Shown here piece after piece: positions 1 through 4,894 of a DNA stretch of 33,543 nucleotides. Positions within the stretch are counted from its first letter, which is position 1, and every line of letters starts with the position of its first letter. Location of the stretch: NCBI GenBank assembly GCA_964582055.1, contig CAZOPT010000006.1, positions 1 through 33,543 of the forward strand, written 5' to 3'. The position numbers were made by a program, and so were the translations under genes. The notes under the pieces were generated by a model. That model saw only the letters and a list, made by a program, of their open reading frames with translations. It had not been told where the DNA came from and searched no databases. The stretch comes from JBKSMP01 sp964582055. Its GTDB lineage: Bacteria; Verrucomicrobiota; Verrucomicrobiia; Opitutales; UBA9783.

Positions 1-290
1 CTCAGGTAGAACATTCCGCTGATACTGATAAAGGAAAACAAACCAATGAACCAATTCCACAAAATTCAAGATTGAATATAGACCTGGATAATGAATTTGC
101 AGGTGCTGCCATTATACAAGAACTTGAAACTATATTAAGTGATAATTATGGTGCTTTAACCCAAGCTCAAGATTTTATGTCGAGGGACAACTATGATGTT
201 CGTAAATTAAATGAGTTCCTTTCTTTTGCACAAGAAAGCATACATACTCCAAAAGAAATTGAAGATAAAGCTCACGAATTATTTAAATAA
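1..290 (+). CDS. C-terminal part of an unrecognised acidic protein (5' end outside window)
   Basis: The frame is open from the first complete codon at position 3 to a TAA at 288-290, so this is the last ~95 residues of a longer protein whose start lies upstream. A TTG at 72 is an internal leucine as likely as a start, because the reading frame continues unbroken to its left. The visible part begins with a polar, Asn/Gln/Glu-rich linker and then a probable helical domain with hydrophobic heptad-like spacing (AAIIQELETILSDNYGALTQ), ending in an acidic-basic tail. There is no membrane segment, cysteine or catalytic motif. I do not recognise the family. The following 156 bases up to the next gene are AT-rich, with no clear terminator. 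Confidence 0.6.
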   Translation, partial: QVEHSADTDKGKQTNEPIPQNSRLNIDLDNEFAGAAIIQELETILSDNYGALTQAQDFMSRDNYDVRKLNEFLSFAQESIHTPKEIEDKAHELFK

Positions 291-446
291 TAAATAAAAA
301 CTATCATATTAAATTAGTATATGTTCAAGATCAAACTCCAATTGGCAAAGGATTTTTCCGCTTCCATAGCAAATATTTTTGATAAAATATAAGAATATAA
401 ACCGAATTAAAATGCTTAATCTTGACAAAAAGATTTTGAAGGTCTT

Positions 447-1295
447 TTGTTAAAAGAACTTATGCAAGAAAATTTATTTTTTACTGAAGAAGATAATTTT
501 CTAGAAATTATCAAGCAACATTTACCGGAAGTTAAAGAGGATTCGATTACTTTTATCACAACAGGTTGGACAAACTTTGTTATGTGTGCATCGGATGGAG
601 TACAAGAGTATTTTTTCCGTTTTCCTCGCAATCGGTTTTTTGCCCGCATGCTACTTAAAGACAATGCCTTTTGTTCCTTTATGAAGGATAAGGTTTCTTT
701 CGAATTTCCAGATTTGAAGCTTTTTTACGACAATGGTCGGCCGTTTAGCATGCACAAAAAGATCAAAGGTTGGTCTTTGACGGAACGCTTTAAACATTTG
801 TCACGTCAAGCTGTGACGAATTTGGCTTACGATGTTGCGAAATTTATTAACGAACTTAGTCAAGTCGATCCAAAGGCTTTACCGGCTTCTTGCAATATGT
901 ATCTTTCGAAATTTTTGGATGAATTGTCGGAAGTTGATGCCAACTCTTACGACCTTACTCAACATGACTTTTTGCGCCAGTGCGAACAAGTTCCTCATGT
1001 TGTCCACGGCGATCTTAATCCAGGTAATATTCTTCTCGATGAGAATGATCGTATGGTCGGCGTTATTGATTTCGCATTTGCTGGCATCTCTAATAATTAT
1101 GTCGATCTTTCTCGTATCATTGGTCGTACACATCCGTCTTTTGCAGAACCTATGAAAGAAGCGTATGAACATATTACGCATGAAAAAGTCGATATGCAAC
1201 GTATTGATAATATGATTCATATGTGGAATTACGTTGAGGAACAGTATATTTTGTATATTAAAGAAAATCACCCAGAAATCCAATTACCTTCTTGA
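447..1295 (+). CDS. Aminoglycoside/choline-kinase-fold phosphotransferase (APH family)
   Basis: APH-fold small-molecule kinase, expected to be cytoplasmic. The Brenner-type catalytic signature HGDLNPGN lies at residues 187-194 (catalytic Asp189, metal ligand Asn194), followed by the metal-binding Asp of VIDF at 208, the DFG equivalent. The position after VIDF reads AFAG where many APH enzymes have GDAG. The N-terminal lobe is short and has no obvious glycine-rich loop, as is usual in this family. Start: TTG at 447 has a GAAGG purine stretch a few bases upstream; ATG at 462 would remove only five residues. The stop TGA overlaps the ATG of the pseudouridine synthase gene (TGATG), indicating translational coupling. 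The substrate cannot be read from sequence: choline, ethanolamine, homoserine, a sugar or a drug are all possible, and resistance should not be assumed. Confidence 0.75.
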   Translation: MLKELMQENLFFTEEDNFLEIIKQHLPEVKEDSITFITTGWTNFVMCASDGVQEYFFRFPRNRFFARMLLKDNAFCSFMKDKVSFEFPDLKLFYDNGRPFSMHKKIKGWSLTERFKHLSRQAVTNLAYDVAKFINELSQVDPKALPASCNMYLSKFLDELSEVDANSYDLTQHDFLRQCEQVPHVVHGDLNPGNILLDENDRMVGVIDFAFAGISNNYVDLSRIIGRTHPSFAEPMKEAYEHITHEKVDMQRIDNMIHMWNYVEEQYILYIKENHPEIQLPS

Positions 1296-2206
1296 TGGCT
1301 ATTATTGAACTTGCGATCGATGCCGAGCAATCTAATCAACGCATTGATAAAATTTTAGCTGATTATTTAAAAGGCCAAACAAGTCGGTCGTTTATTCAAA
1401 AAGCAATTTTAGCAGGACTTTTGCAAGTTAATGGAAACATTATCCTTGATCCTGCTCAAACAACAAAAGAAGGTGACCTGTGTAGCTTTAAACTTCCCTC
1501 CCCAAAAACTCACACACTTCAGCCATCTAATACACCTATTCATATTCTCTTTGAAGATGAAGATTTACTTATTCTCAACAAACCTGAAGGTCAAGTTGTA
1601 CATTTAGGAAATGGTATTGAAGCAGGAACAACGCTTGTTGAATCTGCGTTAACGCATTGCTCCTTGAGTACAGCTGCAGGTCCAGAACGCCCCGGTGTTG
1701 TTCATCGCCTCGACCAAGCTACTTCGGGGATCATTCTTTTCGCAAAAACCGATAGAGCTTATTGGGCGCTTACCAAAATGTTTGCAGAACGTAAAATTCA
1801 CAAAACCTATTATGCGCTTGTTTGGGGAATTCCAAACCTTTTATCTGGAACAATCGAAGCTCCAATAGGGCGTAGTACTCGCGATCGAACCGCTATGTGT
1901 GTTACTACTCACGGTCGTCCTTCTTGTACCCATTGGCAAGTTTTAAAAATATTTCCACAGGCCAATCAAACCCTTATTGCTTGCAATCCTATAACAGGAC
2001 GTACACATCAAATACGTGTGCATTTAAAAAGTATAGGGCATCCTATTGTTGGTGACCCCAAATATGGCAAAATCACCGATAAACGTCTGTTTTTACATGC
2101 TCATCAAATCGAATTTAATCATCCCATTTCGCAAAAACCTTGCTGTTTTCAAGCTCCATTACCACTTTCTTTTACACAAAAATTAAAATTATTGGAAAAT
2201 TGTTGA
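1295..2206 (+). CDS. rluD: RluA-family 23S rRNA/tRNA pseudouridine synthase (RluD-like)
   Basis: Converts uridine to pseudouridine in structured RNA. An N-terminal S4-type RNA-binding domain occupies about residues 13-65 (RIDKILADYL, then LLQVNGN). The catalytic domain contains the family hallmark HRLDQATSG at 137-145, with Asp140 as the nucleophile, and the later conserved RTHQIRVHL segment. The length of 303 residues matches RluD/RluC/RluA paralogues. I start at ATG 1295, which overlaps the TGA of the kinase gene; TTG 1292 is one codon earlier. RluD is the best single guess because an S4 domain is present and the protein is full length, but RluC or another paralogue cannot be excluded without a tree. 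Confidence 0.85.
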   Translation: MAIIELAIDAEQSNQRIDKILADYLKGQTSRSFIQKAILAGLLQVNGNIILDPAQTTKEGDLCSFKLPSPKTHTLQPSNTPIHILFEDEDLLILNKPEGQVVHLGNGIEAGTTLVESALTHCSLSTAAGPERPGVVHRLDQATSGIILFAKTDRAYWALTKMFAERKIHKTYYALVWGIPNLLSGTIEAPIGRSTRDRTAMCVTTHGRPSCTHWQVLKIFPQANQTLIACNPITGRTHQIRVHLKSIGHPIVGDPKYGKITDKRLFLHAHQIEFNHPISQKPCCFQAPLPLSFTQKLKLLENC

Positions 2207-2237
2207 CAAATAAGTAAAAGAAGAACACCTTTTTTTT

Positions 2238-2399
2238 ATGTTTTTATTATATATTGATCCAGGTTTAGGTGGTTTGCTTGTTCAATCTTTAATTGCAGGT
2301 TGTTTAACGGTTGTGTATTTCTTTAGAAATAGCATTTCTCGTATATTTTCGGGTATCAAAGGCTTGTTTGGTGGCAAAAAAGAAAATTCAGAAAAATAA
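2238..2399 (+). CDS. Small membrane protein with an N-terminal YIDPG motif
   Basis: A 53-residue reading frame, ATG 2238 to TAA 2397-2399, in the gap after the pseudouridine synthase. The protein begins MFLLYIDPGLGGLLVQ, continues with one hydrophobic helix (about residues 10-28, ending VVYFF) and closes with a basic, glycine-containing tail (FSGIKGLFGGKKENSEK). The YIDPG(T/L)G(S/G)LLxQ opening followed by one helix and a basic tail is a pattern I recall from short membrane proteins found widely in bacteria and often left unannotated. Their role is unknown to me, so I assign no function. No strong ribosome binding site is visible; a T-rich run precedes the ATG. A terminator hairpin follows within 30 bases, which supports a real transcription unit end here. 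Confidence 0.6.
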   Translation: MFLLYIDPGLGGLLVQSLIAGCLTVVYFFRNSISRIFSGIKGLFGGKKENSEK

Positions 2400-2420
2400 A
2401 TTTTTTACAAGGTAGTGGTA

Positions 2421-2456
2421 AAGCAAGGCAAATGGATTTGTCTTGTTTTTCTTTTT
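2421..2456. terminator. Hairpin terminator between convergent genes
   Basis: Stem 2424-2432 (CAAGGCAAA) pairs with 2437-2445 (TTTGTCTTG) around a TGGA loop, with one G-U pair. It can extend outward by A-T pairs and is followed by T5-C-T5 on the plus strand. It separates the 53-residue protein gene (plus) from the LolA-like gene (minus), so it probably serves the plus strand and possibly both. Confidence 0.65.
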
Positions 2457-3150
2457 ATGATTTAGATAAGTTGTAAATTTCGACTTTTTTTACAGTAAGC
2501 CGTGTGCTGGTTTTGCCTTGTACAAATTCGGCTTGATGAAGGCTCCAAATATTATCAAATTTTTTCAAACTTTTTAATTTGAATTTTTGGTTTATTGAAG
2601 GCAGTTGAACTTCCAAAATGGTATTAAATTTTAAATCTAAAAAAACTTTAGCATATAAATAGTTTTCACGCATAAAATCGACTTCTAATGCTTTTCGTCC
2701 TTGTTTTGCAGTCTTTTTTACAGAAGTAACAACGTCATTTAGGAAAGGCATTGCAATAAGTTCATAAGAAACAGAAGGAAGCCCGCCTAAAGGTTCTTGC
2801 CAACGTTCTTTGCCCCAAAGGCATAAGCGATTGGGATAGTAAGCTTGCTGCGGGTTATTTTTATTAAAATAAAGCGTCGTTTTATCCGGAAAAATGATTT
2901 TAATCCAATGATGACCCTCTTCTACTTTTCCTGTTAAACTTCCTACATAAATCTGCTTACCTACTCGCCATTCTAAATTCCAGCAATAATTTTCACTTGG
3001 AGCATACGACTTTAAGGCAATAAGGCGTTCTGTAATGCCAAACAATCGTTTTGGGTCTTCAAAAAGAAATTTTTCGCACATACCACTGCGTGCGAAACAA
3101 CAAACAAATAGACTCAAAAAAGTATTATAACGAATTACTTTTTTCTTCAT
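2455..3150 (-). CDS. Exported LolA-like / outer-membrane lipoprotein-sorting family protein
   Basis: 231 residues with a basic N-terminus (MKKKVIRYN) and a hydrophobic stretch ending near residue 24, consistent with a Sec signal peptide. The remainder is strand-rich with a pattern I associate with LolA/LolB-fold proteins annotated as outer membrane lipoprotein-sorting proteins: the G..PSVSYELIAMPFL segment, then YAKVFLDLKFNTILEVQL, K.KSLKKFDNIW.L and a final TSTRLTVKKVEIYNL strand. The ATG at 3150 lies inside secG, overlapping its 3' end by 26 bases, so the two are probably co-transcribed and coupled. Starting at the next in-frame Met (about 3081) would delete the signal peptide. Family assignment is by eye and only moderate; a generic periplasmic protein of the same fold is the alternative. 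Confidence 0.5.
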   Translation of the reverse strand: MKKKVIRYNTFLSLFVCCFARSGMCEKFLFEDPKRLFGITERLIALKSYAPSENYCWNLEWRVGKQIYVGSLTGKVEEGHHWIKIIFPDKTTLYFNKNNPQQAYYPNRLCLWGKERWQEPLGGLPSVSYELIAMPFLNDVVTSVKKTAKQGRKALEVDFMRENYLYAKVFLDLKFNTILEVQLPSINQKFKLKSLKKFDNIWSLHQAEFVQGKTSTRLTVKKVEIYNLSKS

Positions 3151-3502
3151 TAGTTACAACATTCTCTTCTGAAACCTCATTCGGAACCTGAGTTAAAGAT
3201 TTATTTTCTATTGTTTCAACTACAGGAATAAGTTCAGAAATAGTTGCATTTTTGTGATGATTGTAAACTTGTGCCAACGTTAAAAACAATGTAAGTATAA
3301 AAAATCCAATAACACCTAAAACCGTCCAACGTGTTAAAACATTTGAAGCTTCACCTCCGAAAGCAGATTCTGCAGCGCCTCCTCCTAAAGCAGCTCCCAT
3401 GCCTGCATTAGCGCTTGGTTTTTGCATTAAAATCAACAAAATAATCCATGCACATAAGCCAACCAAAAGAATAGATCCAACAATTATTAAAAAATTCAAC
3501 AT
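3125..3502 (-). CDS. secG: Preprotein translocase subunit SecG
   Basis: Small accessory subunit of the SecYEG channel in the inner membrane. Two transmembrane helices (about residues 3-25 and 58-82) flank the characteristic cytoplasmic loop LMQKPSANAGMGAALGGGAAESAFGG, which carries the QK/G-rich SecG signature. A hydrophilic, acidic C-terminal tail of ~45 residues extends beyond the usual 75-110 residue core. The family is unmistakable from the loop. The tail overlaps the start of the LolA-like gene. No Shine-Dalgarno is visible before the ATG. A GCTTG-type promoter lies directly upstream. Confidence 0.93.
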   Translation of the reverse strand: MLNFLIIVGSILLVGLCAWIILLILMQKPSANAGMGAALGGGAAESAFGGEASNVLTRWTVLGVIGFFILTLFLTLAQVYNHHKNATISELIPVVETIENKSLTQVPNEVSEENVVTNEEKSNSL

Positions 3503-3515
3503 AGTTAATACGTAA

Positions 3516-3548
3516 TTACTATCACTTGCATTCTATAAAAACACAAGC
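3516..3548 (-). promoter_or_regulatory. Candidate secG promoter (GCTTGTG-19-TAGTAA)
   Basis: On the minus strand a GCTTGTGT element (-35 part TTGTGT at 3541-3546) is followed after 19 bases by TAGTAA (3516-3521), 13 bases before the secG ATG. The element resembles those before yajC, rpsR, rplU and tRNA-Glu. Confidence 0.3.
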
Positions 3549-3573
3549 AAATTTTTCGAAAAAACATATTTGT

Positions 3574-3873
3574 TTAATGTTTTTCAGCATTACGGATGCG
3601 CTGCAAAAAATCACTGGCATGATAATTGGCTGTTTCCATGAAAAATAAAACAAGACTTTGTCGAGAAATATGATAGGTTCTTCTCTTTTCTTGTCCTCTT
3701 TTCGCTTTCGCATTCCAAATATGGCCTAATAATTTTTGATTATCAAAACAATCTCGTACGTATTGATCGCTCCGTCCAAGTATGGCTGCAGCTTCTTTAA
3801 CAGTGTACCATTTTTTCTTGTCGGGGAGTAGTTTTTCAAAAAATGAATAATTTAAATCCTCTGTGTCCAACAT
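3574..3873 (-). CDS. Excisionase/MerR-type helix-turn-helix DNA-binding protein
   Basis: 99 residues. The segment KKWYTVKEAAAILGRSDQYV (about 20-39) is a typical winged-helix excisionase/MerR-like opening: a WYTVKEAA..LG strand-helix followed by a recognition helix (DQYVRDCFDNQKL). A basic stretch (NAKAKRGQEKRRTYHISRQSL) follows and would form the wing and second helix. No integrase or other mobile-element gene is nearby, so I read it as a chromosomal DNA-binding protein, not a phage excisionase. Start ATG 3873 is the only Met ahead of the domain. It is separated from secG by 71 bases on the same strand and could be transcribed with it, although secG has its own candidate promoter. Target unknown. 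Confidence 0.6.
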   Translation of the reverse strand: MLDTEDLNYSFFEKLLPDKKKWYTVKEAAAILGRSDQYVRDCFDNQKLLGHIWNAKAKRGQEKRRTYHISRQSLVLFFMETANYHASDFLQRIRNAEKH

Positions 3874-3910
3874 TTAATGTTTTTTGAATATGTTTCTTCG
3901 TTTTGAGTAT

Positions 3911-3939
3911 TTGATAGCTGAAGAAGACAGGAAATGCAA
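3911..3939 (-). promoter_or_regulatory. Candidate promoter of the HTH gene (TTGCAT-17-TATCAA)
   Basis: On the minus strand TTGCAT (3934-3939) is separated by 17 bases from TATCAA (3911-3916), about 38 bases ahead of the HTH start codon. Found by eye only. Confidence 0.3.
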
Positions 3940-4154
3940 TCAAAAAACAATAATTTTTTAATAGATTAATATAAGAGTTATGAAAAAACTAAACCTTAAA
4001 TGTTTTATTAGGGAATGATTTTGAAATGGATGACAGTATTTCATTAGAAAGATTAATTAACTGTTTTAGGGATATATAAAAAGGTTGTTTTTACGCTATA
4101 GGTGGGATTTAGAAAATTTTTATTTCCTAGTTTTTAAGGTCCTGATTTTTAATT
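3940..4154. other. Non-coding AT-rich stretch between HTH gene and ferredoxin terminator
   Basis: This is the interior of the only gene-free stretch longer than 300 bases (3874-4209). Its edges hold the HTH promoter and the ferredoxin terminator. Between them I see only very short frames (for example 17 codons from ATG 4027) without a binding site or recognisable protein, and no tRNA or strong RNA fold. A remnant of a deleted gene or a small RNA are possible, but neither has direct support. Confidence 0.4.
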
Positions 4155-4185
4155 AAAAATCCCTACTTTATAGAGTAGGGATTTT
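4155..4185 (-). terminator. Rho-independent terminator downstream of ferredoxin gene
   Basis: A perfect 12-bp inverted repeat (4156-4167 with 4174-4185, core ATCCCTACT/AGTAGGGAT) encloses a 6-base loop. On the minus strand the stem ends in a run of five Ts, 24 bases after the ferredoxin stop. It is symmetrical, so it could also stop rightward transcription. Confidence 0.8.
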
Positions 4186-4209
4186 CTAAATTCTACTAAT
4201 ATGTTTTAT

Positions 4210-4446
4210 TTATTGGTCTCCATCTTGACCAATAGCATCCACAGGACAACTTTCTAAGGCTTCTGTGCACAACTCAACTTCATTTTCTGTTGAGGGTTGC
4301 TTTTTAACGAAGGATGCGTCAGTATCACTTACACTTCCAAAAATTTCGGGTGCGATTTCGCGACAAAGTCCACAAGAAATGCATTGATCGTCTACGTAAA
4401 ATTTTCCTCTAACGTTTTCTGAAATTTTGTTTTCTTTTACTGCCAT
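4210..4446 (-). CDS. Single-cluster [4Fe-4S] ferredoxin
   Basis: 78-residue soluble electron carrier. Cluster ligands are Cys22, Cys25 and Cys28 (CISCGLC) and Cys67 (CPVDAI), with an additional Cys60 seven residues before the last ligand. The single CxxCxxC...CP arrangement and the acidic EIAPEIFG segment match monocluster ferredoxins of the Fer4_13/Fer4_15 type, as in Thermotoga, Bacillus and many other bacteria. Cys60 may form a disulfide or be free. It is monocistronic, with its own terminator and a promoter so close that the transcript would be nearly leaderless. Redox partner unknown; no reductase or oxygenase is adjacent. Confidence 0.88.
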   Translation of the reverse strand: MAVKENKISENVRGKFYVDDQCISCGLCREIAPEIFGSVSDTDASFVKKQPSTENEVELCTEALESCPVDAIGQDGDQ

Positions 4447-4452
4447 AAATTA

Positions 4453-4481
4453 ACCGTACCGTAATTTTTCTTTAAAGTCAA
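4453..4481 (-). promoter_or_regulatory. Candidate ferredoxin promoter (TTGACT-17-TACGGT)
   Basis: On the minus strand TTGACT (4476-4481) is separated by 17 bases from TACGGT (4453-4458). Only six bases lie between the -10 box and the ATG at 4446, so a normal transcription start would fall on or next to the start codon. Confidence 0.45.
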
Positions 4482-4520
4482 GAATACATGCTTATAAAGT
4501 ATTAAAAAACTAATAAACAA

Positions 4521-4553
4521 GCTTGCATTATTATTAGAAAGCGTGTTTATTAT
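4521..4553 (+). promoter_or_regulatory. Candidate yajC-secDF-recJ promoter (GCTTGCAT-19-TATTAT)
   Basis: GCTTGCAT (4521-4528, -35 part TTGCAT 4523-4528) is followed after 19 bases by TATTAT (4548-4553). The ATG of yajC is at 4562, leaving at most a base or two of leader. It is back to back with the ferredoxin promoter. Confidence 0.4.
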
Positions 4554-4561
4554 AAGTAATT

Positions 4562-4894
4562 ATGAGCAGCGGAATTATATATTTAACGATAGGTGACCAA
4601 GTGAGTGCGCAAGTGAATCCAGGAAGTTCATCGTTATTGATGATGATTTTTTTCTTTTTGGCTTTTTGGTTTTTGCTCATTGCGCCTCAAAGGAAACGTC
4701 AGAAAGCTCAGGAAAAAATGATTGCAGAGCTTAAGGAAGGTGATGAAGTTATGACTACGTCTGGAATTATCGGCAGTGTTTTGCAAGTAAAAGCGGAACG
4801 TTTAGTTGTGAAAACTGGGGATTCCAAGGTAGAGCTTCATAAAAATTTTATTCAAACCAAACTTGTTGATATTAAAAAAAATAGGAATAAATGA
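4562..4894 (+). CDS. yajC: Preprotein translocase accessory subunit YajC
   Basis: Inner-membrane partner of SecDF. It has one transmembrane helix (about residues 24-42, SSLLMMIFFFLAFWFLLIAP) followed at once by the YajC hallmark PQRKRQKAQEKMIAELKEGDEVMTTSGIIG and a small beta-domain ending in the basic tail. Length 110 is typical. The operon order yajC-secD-secF is the standard one, supporting the call. The stop TGA at 4892-4894 overlaps the secDF start (ATGATG), indicating coupled translation. There is no Shine-Dalgarno before ATG 4562, but the start is supported by the family's short N-terminal segment. Confidence 0.95.
   Translation: MSSGIIYLTIGDQVSAQVNPGSSSLLMMIFFFLAFWFLLIAPQRKRQKAQEKMIAELKEGDEVMTTSGIIGSVLQVKAERLVVKTGDSKVELHKNFIQTKLVDIKKNRNK

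Noticed and set aside
879..1283. 134-codon minus-strand frame opposite the APH kinase
   Set aside because: Shadow of a gene with conserved catalytic motifs; no start context and no domain.
447..1295. Antibiotic resistance gene
   Set aside because: The APH fold covers many metabolic kinases; nothing in the sequence specifies an aminoglycoside substrate.
3574..3873. Phage or integrative-element excisionase
   Set aside because: No integrase, attachment-site repeats or other mobile genes nearby; flanked by secG and ferredoxin.
4027..4080. 17-codon frame in the gap before the ferredoxin terminator
   Set aside because: Too short, with no binding site and no recognisable features; frames this size are expected by chance.
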